Assembly (NCBI GenBank): GCA_002946415.1
Contig: NJPS01000062.1
Location: 1 to 64,000 of the forward strand
DNA: 64,000 nt
Origin: Rutstroemia sp. NJR-2017a BVV2
Lineage: Eukaryota; Ascomycota; Leotiomycetes; Helotiales; Rutstroemiaceae
Direction of reading: 5' to 3'
The translations under genes and the position numbers were made by a program. Shown here one piece after another: positions 46,141-58,700 of the stretch. Under the pieces are notes generated by a model that saw only the letters and a program-made list of their open reading frames with translations, had not been told where the DNA came from and searched no databases. Within the stretch, counting starts at the first letter, position 1. Each line of letters begins with the position of its first letter.

Positions 46141-46592
46141 CGCAGTCTCGTGGGAGCGCCCAAGACCACGCCCCGCAGATCGTGTTGTGGTCCCAGCATA
46201 ATTTGTGCAAGACAGTACGTCGGGATCAGAAGAACTTCTGGATCTTTGTGTAGCTCATTAAGGGATCATGTGTTTAGTTTTCCAAGTGTAGTGGATGAGT
46301 TTGGTTTCGTTTGCTCGCTCGTTTCATTGGATGGCCAGGAGGTGAATTATGTGCTGGGGACTTCTTAGGAAGAAAATGAATTGTTTTAAGGACCTGATTA
46401 AGTTCAATGTGAAATTCGCAAGCTTTTGAAATGCTATATGTGTTCAAACACTCGTGTACCAATCAATGACTTGATCAGCTTCACTATAAGATAGCTATGG
46501 CAATGGGAAAGCTTTGCTCTATTCTTGGCATTCTGCAATGATTGAAATCACAAATCTTGATGAGTGTGAAATATAAGTAAATTCAAAATTCG
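46141..46592. other. intergenic between convergent precursor and UstYa-like genes
   Basis: 3' regions of the two genes; no further core repeats or genes seen. Confidence 0.4.
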
Positions 46593-47606
46593 CTAATGTG
46601 CCTTCATGCGTGACATCATCTCCTCTTGTGACATCAATCCATTCTCCGACCGAATCTTCTCCTTTGCTGGAATCTTTCGGTCTTCAAGCCATCTCAAAAC
46701 ACTGTACCAATCAACGCAGACATGTTCAGCATTCTCCCGATTAATCAAGGGCCTGTCAAAAGTCTCATTCTTCTCGAGAAACAAAGAGGAAACTGTCACA
46801 TCTGCTCTGCACATGACACCTTTAAGTATAACATTGATACAGTGATCTAAAGCATTAATTTTAGTAATTGGAAGCCAGAAGGAGCGACAGATTCAACTTA
46901 CCGCGGTCAATTTCCGTGTAATTGGAGTGGGAATAGACCTCGGGATTTCCATATTGACGTTTGAACCAGTCCTGGAGAAAAATGAACCATGAACGGGTCA
47001 CTACTGAAGTAGGCTTACCATGCATCGCAATTCCCCAAAGACTCTCAACCCAGCTATGTAACCGCCATTTTCTAATTCGATGGAGTTCTGATCGTACTCT
47101 TCAAATCTCATCATCTCTTCCCTCGAAGCGCGGAAGATTTGTTCTAAAATATTGCTTTAGCTTAGGGCCATAATGTTCTTGAACCCCGTGCTTACTACTT
47201 AGCAGTCTGCTCCACGAGTGCTCAACAACCTGCCCCGGTGCTCCACCAAAGGGGTTGAATCCATTGAGATTCATAATCTTGGTCTCAAAACGAATTCCTG
47301 TTACCTCCGGCTCTTTCATCAAATCAGTACATTCTTTAATTTATTTCAGTGAAAATACTCACGGAATGGTAAGTCTGGACAATAGTGCTTCTTGAATTCC
47401 ACATGTTGATTCACGTGCCACAAAAAGATGAGATTCCCTACGATAAATGACAGGGTTATGATGGAAGGAACAGGTGAGTGTATGACTTTTCCACAGGTAG
47501 ATAAGAACTTCTTCCAGTATATCTCGGTTCTTGCGGCCAACGATTTGATTGTTGTAGTTGAAATAGAATGTTGCTGGCGCCCACGGGTAAGTGTTAAGGG
47601 ATGCAT
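46593..47606 (-). CDS. UstYa-like (DUF3328) protein, paralog of the 35.6-kb gene
   Basis: Five exons (47606-47363, 47312-47196, 47143-47019, 46971-46902, 46846-46593) predict 269 aa. A membrane helix (SIITLSFIVGNLIFLWHV) is followed by HYCPDLPF, FNPFGGAPGQVVEHSWSRLL, ELENGGYIAGLRVFGELRC, DHCINVILKGVMCRADVTVS and AEHVCVDWYSVLRWLED. The middle exon lengths (125 and 70 nt) are identical to those of the gene at 35622-36715. The motifs are GELRC and DRDHC, so again the first His pair is lost. The in-frame region upstream of 47606 has no ATG. Two such motif-poor paralogs were probably made by duplication within the cluster. Confidence 0.82.
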
Positions 47607-48320
47607 TTCTGCACGAAGATCAAGTTCCAGCCGCCAGAAACCCAACAACAAGAACAGTTGACAGTACAGACAGCGATGCGGCTTAAGCTCTGTGGTGGAT
47701 GGAAGTGAGCGTAGCTTTCCACAAATCGCTCCACACTCAGAAACTCTGGATTTTCGCCTCCCACAATTGACGTGCGCAGTAGCAATTTTCCCTCGTCCTT
47801 GGTGGCAGCTGCCTGGGTGCTTCCTCTACTCAATAGATGGATGGGGGTGTTTTGCTATCAAGGGTGTTCCTGTATGAACTGTGGACAAGCTTTTAGACCA
47901 AGCTTGCTCAAGCTTTACTCAACGGTTCGGTTGGTAAGGAGGCCTGGGCCTGCCTAAGCGAGCCAAAGATTAACCTTGTCGCGGCGAGCGGTTAATTCAG
48001 ACTTCCAGATAACGGCAACTGCTTTGCGCTTTGTCATGCAACATCCCTGACGGCTCTACTGCATTCAGGGCACTGTAGATTACTCTTAATTGCCACGTCG
48101 TTTTCTTCCCCACCTTTTAGGCGGTGTGTGGTGATCCTTGTTACCGACCGTTTACTTACTAGGGTGGGGGGGTGTCTGTCCCTTATCTCAATTCTTATTA
48201 TTGTTGCCCAAAGGGGAAGGTTACAATGATAGAAACATTGTGGGTAAGAAGATAAGAGATAGAAGTGTTAGACCCACGAACCGTTAGAGAGAACATGAGC
48301 TTACAATAGACTCACACCTC
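47607..48320. promoter_or_regulatory. divergent promoter, UstYa-like / dioxygenase genes
   Basis: About 700 bases between divergent starts; no gene recognised. It is the natural boundary between the RiPP-type genes and the dioxygenase-NRPS pair. Confidence 0.4.
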
Positions 48321-49400
48321 ATGCCGAGAAGAAAAATACCGATGTCGGTGGTTGACCCTTCAAATCGCAACACCCAAGACACGTCCCTATATTGGCCGTA
48401 TATACAGTTTCTAAGTGAAAAAATGCCGGCAACACTCTTATCTCATCCGTCTACAGACTCCAATGAGCAGAAAGCACAAAATATCGGGTCTAAATGGAAG
48501 TCCAACGATGCCGCACCGTTCACTCGGAGTGCTTTACTTGGGGTCCTGGAAGGCAAGGTTCCCGTGATCAAAGTACCTTCGTATGTCTCGGCGGATCTCA
48601 GCAACCGCATTGTCCAGCACTTACTTCCACATTTCACCTCGTATCTACATGCAACCGGCCCAGCCGTCGAGAAAGTTGGAGTTGCTCAATTTGAATTCCA
48701 AGCTCAGTCCGCAGAGGACTTCAAGAATCGTACTGGTGACGGTAAGTACTTCCCATGCTTGATGACGAGAGGAGAAAGCCGTATGCTAATCCCAAAATTA
48801 GAAAAAGAGAGATATTTTGATATGGCCGAAAAGATGAGTACATTGCATGGAAACATTGCGGATGTGGTTGGACAGAACATTTGGGCAAAAGTTGTCGAAG
48901 AAATTGCCGCATTGGTGCCGGAATGGGATGTATCTGTTGCTAGTGAAGTCAATGATCACGGAGAAGAACGGCGTTACTTCTCTGGAATATTCCGCAGTAT
49001 CAATGGCGGTACTCCACCGCATTGTGATTGGTGTCCATACGATACCTTGACTGAAGATTGGATTCTGAGCCGAATCACTAACCAGGCCGTGTTTAACTTA
49101 TATTTATCCCCCGTCGAAGGGGGTGGAACAACGATATATGATGTGCAATGGACGCCAGATGCCTTACAGTATCGAGATCCAAATTCGTATGGTTATGCGC
49201 GTGAGCTGGTGGAGGGACGGCAGAAGCAGGAATGGAAGCCTGAAGTGGGACAGTTGTGTATCTTCAATTCACGGAACATGCATGAAGTTGCACCGGTTGC
49301 TGCGGGATCAAAGGGCCCTCGTATAGCGTTGGCAAGCTTCATGGGGTTGTTGCCTGCTGAGGTAACAGGAGGGCGCCCACGGCTGATGTTTTGGTCCTGA
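48321..49400 (+). CDS. Fe(II)/2-oxoglutarate-dependent dioxygenase
   Basis: An intronless 359-aa frame. The double-stranded beta-helix iron site is visible: His234 and Asp236 in NGGTPPHCDWCPYD, distal His321 in NSRNMHEVAPV, and the 2-oxoglutarate-binding Arg334 in GPRIALASFMG. There is no signal peptide or membrane helix, so it is presumably cytosolic, with the NRPS. Such enzymes hydroxylate, desaturate or cyclise amino acids or peptides in fungal pathways. It lies 366 bp from the NRPS end, convergent to it, which suggests it supplies or modifies an NRPS building block or product. The precise subfamily is not recognised. Confidence 0.85.
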   Translation: MPRRKIPMSVVDPSNRNTQDTSLYWPYIQFLSEKMPATLLSHPSTDSNEQKAQNIGSKWKSNDAAPFTRSALLGVLEGKVPVIKVPSYVSADLSNRIVQHLLPHFTSYLHATGPAVEKVGVAQFEFQAQSAEDFKNRTGDGKYFPCLMTRGESRMLIPKLEKERYFDMAEKMSTLHGNIADVVGQNIWAKVVEEIAALVPEWDVSVASEVNDHGEERRYFSGIFRSINGGTPPHCDWCPYDTLTEDWILSRITNQAVFNLYLSPVEGGGTTIYDVQWTPDALQYRDPNSYGYARELVEGRQKQEWKPEVGQLCIFNSRNMHEVAPVAAGSKGPRIALASFMGLLPAEVTGGRPRLMFWS

Positions 49401-49766
49401 TCACTGGTGGCATATTGTACTTCAGTATATCCAGTCCGTAGGCCAACTCATCATTCTTTTTTGCACTATCAACTCTCCAATACTGTGATTCTATCAATTT
49501 CCAATTTCCTTGTGTTCAATTTCTAGTGCGAATGCGGATATATTACAGTAGATCGGTACACAATTCAAAGCAATTGTGAAAAAACTCAAGTGTAATAGTG
49601 AGATGCCAAATTGCGTTACATTTAGGACAACACGATGAGAATCAAGCAAAGACATGTAAGAGCTTGATCGCAGTCCACAGATCAGAAAGAAAGATTGTGT
49701 TTACCGGTAATACAGATACAGAACTGCTGTCCCATTTCTGAAATATCTGCACAATTAAACTAACAT
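49401..49766. other. 3' spacer between dioxygenase and NRPS
   Basis: Convergent 3' ends; no gene seen. Confidence 0.4.
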
Positions 49767-52700
49767 TCAGATCTTGACAGAGCCGTTATTAAAGTTATGG
49801 ACAAATTCCTCCGCAACAGTACCCATCTCGCTGATCCACTTCAAGATTCGATCCTGATGCTTCAGTGACGGATCCCACGTAACATCAAAGAGGATGTCAC
49901 TTCCTTCATTTCTGATTACGATCTCAAAACAAGATGTATGTCTTACATGAGCGGCAATCTGACCCTCGTCTCCATGCCTCGTGTCAGGCGTAGCCTTGAA
50001 AAGTGCATCTTCTCTCTCGAATTGTTGGTATCGCCCTGCATAATTGACAGTTACCTCCGCGAATTGATGATGTTTGAAGACCTTGATTCCCTTGTCATTC
50101 AAGTATCGGCTAGCAAAATAGTCTGTACCGCCATATGGAACTGAGCTGCGTATTAGAGAAACATGATCGAGAAGGTCCTCGACACTTGTTGCCAAAGGTT
50201 CTTCGAAGGAGACAGGATAGTTTGCTGTGAACCAGCCTACTGTACGAGATAGGTCAATGCTGCTATCCCAGGTATCACGTCCATGGGATACAAAGTAAAT
50301 GCTGGGAAGCCTGCGATCTTGAAAAACTCGACTGAAAGATTTAGCCAAGACGGCGAGGAAAATATCAGCCAGACTTTTCTCGACAAGGGAATCTTTTGAG
50401 GTGAAAAGCGCGGTTGAGTTGTCATTGCTCTTCAAACATATTCTCTTGGTAATGTAATCGGTCCGGAAAATGACCTCTGGATGATTAAGTCCCCAGTAGT
50501 TCAAGAGAGGCATAGGAATTTTGTAAGGCAATACCTTCTCTGGCTCCAGGTGTTCTTTTGCGTGTCTCCCTTGTTCTTCTGACCACTTTCGGAAGGATAT
50601 TCCATCACTCGATCTAGGATCCGTCAAGTTCCCGGAGAGAAGTTGCTCCAGGTCTTGGAATATAATTCTTAGAGATATCAAGTCTGACACTAGATGGTGA
50701 ACGGTGAGATACACAACCTGTGTAGACGGTGCAGAAAACAATCGAACTGCCAGTAACGGGCCTGATTGCATGTTGATAGAGGCACGAGCTACAGAAGTCA
50801 GGGTAGCAAAACCGTCTTGTTCCACATTCTCATATTCTTGGAAGTTGAGCGATCCAGTGACGTCTGCTGTCAGGGTTTGCTGCCACTGCCCGGGACCCAT
50901 GCATCGAAAGCGCGCGCGAAGCATTGAATGCTTGCTGATGATTGCCTCAAGGGCATCTTTCAATTCGCTAGCGGTGATCCTCTTGGTAAGTTCTAGTTGG
51001 TGATCAATTTGGTATAAGGAGTTTCCTTCGGGATAGATCTGGAAAAAGCTAGTTTGAATAGGAGAGAGCTGAAAAGGCACGTTCAACTCATCATCAACGT
51101 GACCATTCACTGTGTGACCATTGACGCCACTGTGACTCTTGAATCCATTCTTAAGTGGTGCTGTCATTGATGTAGACCGGAGGCTTTCGATATGTGCGCA
51201 GATACCAGTAAGAGTTTTGTGTCTCAAGATGTCTGATAAGGTCAAGCTTATACCAAGTGAGCGGCACTTTGACAGTACTTGCATTGCAGAGATAGAGTCA
51301 CCCCCAATTCTGAGGAAGTTGTCTCTTGACTTGATTGATTCAGGAGTTTTGTTTAATACTTGACCCCATATCCCTCGCAGTTGCGTCTCGAGTAGGCTGA
51401 CATGTCCGTCACTTTGGTCTGCTCCGTTTATCTTGGTGGCCCCCATGTATTGAGGGAGAAGATCAATCGCCATCGCTCGAAGCTTTCTCTTATCGACTTT
51501 TTTCGACATTGTCAAGGGCATCTTGGCCAAGGGTATGAACATGGAGGGGATCATGAATGTTGGCAGTGAGGCCTCGAGCCGCTGCTCTAGGTCGTCAATC
51601 AGAGCCACTATTCGCCGGTCGTTGATGGAATAGCACTCCGATCCAAGGTCCTCGCCATCTAACTTAACACAGATAAAAGCCACAAGTCTCAAAGGGCTAT
51701 TTGAATGAGGATCCGAGATTACATCCACCGTTGCATCTGTGATCTGGTTCGTCAAGTTGTTCTTCAGTTGATAATCCACCTCGCCAAGCTCAATGCGTTG
51801 ACCTAATGAACTATGATTAGCATGAAGTTTTCCCTGGAGTTATCATATACCGAAAGACTTACCTCGGATTTTGATTTGCTTGTCCTTCCTTCCCATATAC
51901 ACAATTGATCCTTCGGGCCCATAACGAACCAAATCACCTGTCTTATAAACTCGGCCAGTTCGCCCTTGTGTTAACCCGTGGCCATTCCTCAACCAGATCG
52001 GCGCTTCAAGGAAGACGGTAGATGACTGATCGTCCTGCTTATAGTATCCGCGGGCCATCATGTGAGCCTCCATCACCAGTTCACCGATAACACCGATCGG
52101 TGCCAGTCTGGTGTGATCATTGGCATCCACAATCCAGCTAACGGATCCGACAGCTTTGCCAACATCTGCGGGTTCCAAAACCGTCGAGCTGTCATTAGCT
52201 GCACACATGACGCAAAGTTCACTTGGTCCATAGACATTGATGAGTTGAACTCTATGCGACCATTTCTCCACATGATGTGCCGTAACAGGCTCGCCCCCAA
52301 GACAAAGGGTTTTCAAGGTGGGTACATGATCAGGATCTATGAGCTTCGTCACAGACGGTGTCAAGTGAGCCCAGTTTACTTCCATACGGTTGATAGCACC
52401 AGCTATATCACTTGAACGCTCGCTTTCAGAAGGAACACAAACACACCCACCAACGATAAGTGTTGTCAGTATATTCATGACACAATCATCGAATGAATAT
52501 GATGCAAATTGGAGGACCCTTGAAGAACTACTGATCCTGACGATTGGAATATGTGCAGTCGCGCTAGTACAGTAGGCGAAATGCTCTACAACGACGGGCT
52601 TTGGTGTTCCGGTGCTTCCAGACGTGAAATGAACATATGCTGGAACGTTGGTTCTTATCTGGACCTTCTTCCACGAATCCGAGTCCGGAAGCGACTGGAG

Positions 52701-55700
52701 TGTGGCTCTGGAGACAACAAAGGCGTTTTCACTCAGGCTAGAAGCAAGCTCTTCATTTGTTTCGGATGCTAGAACTAGGTTTCGGCCGTCAACCTGTCGT
52801 ATCAGAGCATCTAGACGAGGTCGCGGATGGTTCGAAGCGTCCAACGGAACAAAGGCTGCACCTGCTCTCAAGATTCCTAGCATTGCCACGACGGTCCACA
52901 TAGACTTTTCGAAAACCAGAGGTACTTTCGTTTCATGTCTCACACCGAGATTTACCAGATGACTAGCAAGTCGGGACGAGAACAGATCTAATTGAGCATA
53001 ATTCAAGTCACCATCCCACGACTGTACGGCGGCACAATGACTTCTCGTGACCACTTGCTCGCCGATGAGATTGTGGATTGTATCGTCGACTTTTGGGGGA
53101 GGAGAGCTATTCCATTTCCAGATTTCAGATTCGTCAGATGCCGTCATTATCGAGAGGTCTTTCAGATTCATGTCCTTAGAATCCAGAGTAAGCTTGTCAA
53201 TGACGGCTTCGAAGTGCCTAAGTAAGCGCTTCATTTGAATTGTCGTTATTCGAGTATCGTCAAAATAAGCTTTTATACCTATTTCCTCTACGCCTATTTG
53301 GCAATCAAGCGTTAGAGGGTAAGTTCGAAATGTTTGCTGACTCGTGACACCGATGGGTTCCAGAAGGGAGTTCCCGGAGTGTGGCTCTGCTTCAATAACC
53401 AAAAGAGTATCAAAGTCACACGTATCTCGGATATTTTGACCGATATTCATGATATTTTGCAGGCCAAAATATTCATGGGGAATGACTTTCGCAGCATCAG
53501 TGCGAATTCGGTCAACCATTTGAGAGACTTGTTGGCTATTGTCGGAAAACTTGGCACGGACAGGGACAGTAGTGAATGTCGGTCCGGCGATACTCATGAT
53601 GTCTGCTATCGGGGCTGTTCGGCCAGAAAGAACAGTACCAAAAACAACATCATCTGAGCCAGTGTACATACTCAGTAAAGTTGCCCAGGCGGTGCGCAGT
53701 ATGAGCGGCAACGTTGTATCAAAACCGTGGTTTCTCACAACCGGTATGTTGTAGGAAACGCACTGGTCTGGATTGGGCTCCGACATCACCCCACGACGGC
53801 GAGGGAAATTGGTACGTGTCGAGGATTCCAAATAGGTGCGCCAAAACTCTCGGCTTTTGTCCCGATCCTGTTGTTGAAGATATTTGATGAAGGTATTGTA
53901 GCTTACTATGGGTGCATGAAGCAAAACCGCTGAGTCCATGGTAGAATAGAACTGGGATATTGTTCTGGATAACAAATGCAAAGTGTACTCGTCATACACG
54001 GAGTGATGCTTGCTCCAAATGAATGTCTTTGGCCTTGTATTAATGATGGCCCATTTTGCAAGGCGCTTCCCTAAGGTCATATCAGAAGGCCTCGTGATGT
54101 AGTCTTCAATCGAATCTCCCATGAACCACTCGATATCGTCCTCAGAGAGGACGACTTGCATCAATTTGGAATTCCCAAGCTGCACAATTCGTGTCCGAAG
54201 AATAGGATGAGCTCGAAAAGTCAATTGACAAGCCCTCACAAATCGATCGATATCAACATCAACGGGCAGTCTATAGAGCTCCTGCGCTACATACGAGCCC
54301 GGACTAGAGACTGACAAAGCCATTAAGCCTTCTTGAAGTGGAGAACATGGGTATATGTCTGTAATCTGCTCTCTGGGGATTCCCCAACTGTTGACAACCT
54401 CGTCAATGATTCTCTGAGCTTTTGTCACACCACCAACAAGCTCGAAACCTTTGACGGGGACCGATTTCGTAGTATTGTGTATTTCTGTACAGATCAAGGC
54501 CTGCGTAGACAGTACAGGGTTTGAAAAAATCTCTGCGACAGTCAGAGATAACATCTGTGCTCGACAAATCGCTACCAATTTCCTGTTTACGCGGGGTAAG
54601 CAAATACTGGGTGATTAAATAAGACAAATGTGCAAACATACATGGCAATTATTGAGTTACCTCCAATACGAAAGAAGTTATCATCTACTCCGATTTCGTC
54701 TGGCTTTAAATTCAAGGCCTCCGACCATGCTTTACTAAGACGGATCTCAATCTCAGTGTTTGGAGGAACTCTCTGAACATCGGAAGCTATCGAAAAAGAT
54801 GACAAAGACTTCGTAGAAAGCGCTGATGCGAGATTCCGAAGCAGCTTCCGATCTAGTTTTCCTGCTCTGCTCAAAGGCATTTCACTGACGGGAATAATGA
54901 CCGACGGGATCATGTAACTTGGCAATTCATTAGCAAGTCTAAGTTTCAAGGCTGACAGAAGGCTGTCTTGTTTGGAATCCGTCTTCACGAAGATACTGGC
55001 ATTCGCAGTTGAGTCTCGACGATGGGTACTCAGAAACTGAATGAATGCAGCAAGTGTGTCAACCTTGTCCTCGCCTGAAGGCGTGATGATCTCTACAGCG
55101 GTAGCGATATTTGGCAAACTCCTCCTGTTCATAAAAAGTAATTAGTAAGGCTCCTGACCAAGATGTGGGTAAGAGGGAGGAAGAGATTGCAATAACTGCG
55201 TGTGGATTGAGGTATATAATATTTTCTCCAAATTCATAGAGAGAACAAACCTAATAGCTTCCTCGACCTCACTCAACTCAATACGCTGACCACGTAGTTT
55301 TACCTGGTTATCCTTTCTTCCGACGAAAAGAAGTCGTCCGTTGGAGTCATACTGAACCAAGTCACCTGATTTGTACATTCGTCGGCGGCCGTCCAGTCCT
55401 GGAAAGTCATCACTGTCGTCTCTTGTCCAGACAGGGTTTTCTATCCAGGAGTCGGAGACTTGATTGAGATATCCACGGGCGAGCGTCCTACCCTCAAGAA
55501 TCATCTCTCCGACGGCCCCAATCGGGAGTAGAATGTTATGATCTTGCGGATCAACGATCCATGCCGGAATCATTGGAAACCCAAGGCTATTTTTTGGTGT
55601 ATCTAAGCTCATCTCACCAAAGATACAAGTTGTTGTCTCCGCTGGGCCAGAGCATTGGAAAAGCCTGACTTTGCTCGCCCATTCATTTACAATCGCTTGG

Positions 55701-58700
55701 CTCACAGCTTCTCCACCGGTAACTATTGTCTCAAGTGTAGGAACATCTTCTCTTCGTAGAAGACTTAGAGTAGAGGGAGTTAGAAAAACCCAGTTAGCTC
55801 TCGTAGCGGCAATGGTCTCGGGAAGTTGATTCAGCTTCTGGTCCTCTGATGGAACAAGTACACAGCCTCCCATCTGAAGGGTGGTCAAGATATCGTAAAC
55901 CGCCATGTCGAAAGCATAAGAGCAAAACTGAAACACGCGCGAATCTTTCGTCACGTTCATTCCAGGCCCATGGCCCTGAGAGCTAGTGCAGACCGCCGAG
56001 TGAGAGAGTGCGATGCCTTTCGGTGTACCAGTGCTTCCTGACGTGAAAACAACACATGCCAAATTTTCAGGATTGACATTGTTAACAGGATCCTCCTTTG
56101 CGTCTGAGATCTCATTAAAGAGTCCCTCACAAACTACTATTGTTTTCATAAAAGTGAATTCAGACCGTTGATTTGCCGAGGTGAGAATAAGTGAAGCTCC
56201 AATCTCCCGGATCATTGTTTTCTGTCGCTCTATTGGATTCCCTGGGTCCATCAGGAGAAACGCTCCTCCCGCTTTCATTACCCCTAGTAGTCCTATAATC
56301 GTCCACTTTGACTTTTCGAAACACAGGGGAACAACGATATCTGGCCCCACTCCATAGGATGACAGATGATGAGCTAGGCGTGTTGAGAATTGATCGACTT
56401 GTGAATAGGTGAAGTCTCCATCCCAGCCGGCAACGGCAATGGCATCTGGTTGATTCAAGACTTGTTTGTGGATAATGCGGTGTACGCAGTCATTGATTGT
56501 AGGTAGCACGCTAAGTCTTTGATTCCAGCTCAATATCTCTTTGCAATCTTGTGGTGACCTGACGTCGATGTCTTGAAGTCGCGCATCTCCCTTGGATGGG
56601 AGTTGGTTCATCACATGCTGTAATTGTTGCAGTATGCGTCGCATCTGGAGCTGGTCTATGATTTTGGAGTCAAAACTTACGTCGAATACTAGATTGTCTT
56701 CCGTATCCGGTGTGACCTGGATCATTATAGCGTATGGGTTGAAATTCGATCTAAAAAGGGCAGTCTACAGTTAGCACGACTTCACTATAGAGTAAAAGTA
56801 TTGGAATAAGGAATTAAACAAAATTAAAAGTGATTCTTACAGTCCACGAGCAAAGTGACCATTGATGAATAGTTCCTTGGGAAAGATGTCTCCTTCCGGT
56901 TGAACCACCAAGATGGACTGGAAAAGAGAAGAGGGCGGCGTCTTTCCGTATACACTTCTTAGTATAGATTCAAGACCGGAATGCTGAAAGTTCCTTAGTC
57001 CCAAAATCTGAGATTGAATACCATGCAGAAATTCGGACACCGTGCTAGAACGGTCAAACTTGACTCGTAGGGGAACCGTTGTGAAAAGGGGTCCGATGAT
57101 AGCCTCTGCACCATCCACAGGTATGTCTCTTCCGCTCAGGGTCGTACCAAAGATGACATCTTCACTGTCCAGATGTTTTGCGATAACCAGCGACCAAGCA
57201 GCTTGGACCAGTATGGACACTGTAAAGCCAGATTCTCGCCAAGACTGAAGCGGAATGCGGTGGGTGATAAAACTATCAGCGTGGGGTCGGTAGTCATCAG
57301 AAGGAAGTTTAGGGAATGACAAGAAGCTAGAAGCCTCGTTATTGCTCAGCTGAGCTTTCCAGAATAATGAGCACTCTTGATTATCAACCGCGCGTTCAAG
57401 GTACTGGATAAACAGGTTGAACTCAACTTGAGGTTTCCACTCAAGCCCTATATATACTCTTTTGATTGCGTTGAGGATCAAACCCAAAGACCACTACGCA
57501 TGATCAAGCTGTCAGCAAATATTTACTTAGAAGAGGGTTTGGGGTGAAGTTTTGAGTCCCGAGTAAGATTGACTTCAATCATCTCCGGATGCCATCAAAT
57601 CTTGCGATTTTACTCGGAAGCCATTCTGCATTATGATCTTTAGCTCTCAAATACTCACACCATCGTATATGGAATGATGCACACTCCAAATGAACAATCT
57701 TTGATCTGAACTTTGAACAATCTCCCATCGTGTCAAAGGAGTGTTAGTTGACATTAAATCATGCTGGTCAGACAGGAGATCGTCGTCAAGACTCTGATCA
57801 CTTTTCCACGCTATTTTACTGTCGCAGACAACTTGCAGCAAGTCTGATTCCAATTGCACAATTCGAGTGCGAAGGATTGGTACAAGTGAATGAACTGTCT
57901 CGCATGCTTTACGAAATCGATCCACGTCAATGAACTTTTGCAGAGCACACACAATCTGGACCACGTACATGCCAGCATCTTTGGCAGAGAGTGCCATGAT
58001 GCCAGCCTGGAGAGGGCTGCATGGATAAGCGTCCTGTATCAGTAAATCCGTACCAACAGCAGAAGTCACCTGACTCTTCAGATTTGAACCATCTCCAGAT
58101 TGTAAATCTTGCCTGATCAACGAGAACTTCTCAGCAGCAGTTGTAGACACTTTATGGTCTGTCTTCGCATCTTGTTTAGCTGCTTCTGCCATATCAGACA
58201 GTATTGGAAACTGAAATACTTTTGCCACAGTCAGGCTAAGATTCAAATGAGACGCTTTTAATAGTGCAACTAATTTCATGGCGAGGACAGAGTCGCCTCC
58301 GGAATGTATGAAATGACTCTTTCGACCGATTTCCGACGAAGGAACTCCCAGTGTCGTCGCCCAACAATTCTGTAGTGCCGCTTCTAATGGATTCAGTGGT
58401 TCGGCCAAGTCCACAGGCCTTATGGTGTCAGACAAAAAGAGAAAGGATCCGGATTCCATCAGCGAACCAATTTTTCTGAGCTTTGCCCTGTCCACTTTCC
58501 CAGAAAGACTCATAGGGAAGTCCTTGACCGGGATAAGTACCGTTGGGGCCATGTATGCAGGAAGCCTGTCTAGCAGACGTGAACGGAGTGTAAGGCTCAT
58601 TTTGGCAAGCCAAGAGCTTGCCGCTTCTGTGCCTATGTCATCGCAAACGATGAAAACGACTAAGTTTCCGTTTGAGTTACCCCCCATCAACGGGACCATG

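Noticed and set aside
45864..46201. Two further open frames across the precursor repeat (a minus-strand LLAASASVPRLYT repeat and a plus-strand MPPTKCTSEALTR repeat)
   Set aside because: The 39-bp unit keeps all frames open. Only the GTDADAANKVY frame joins a signal peptide through a proper intron and has dibasic sites.
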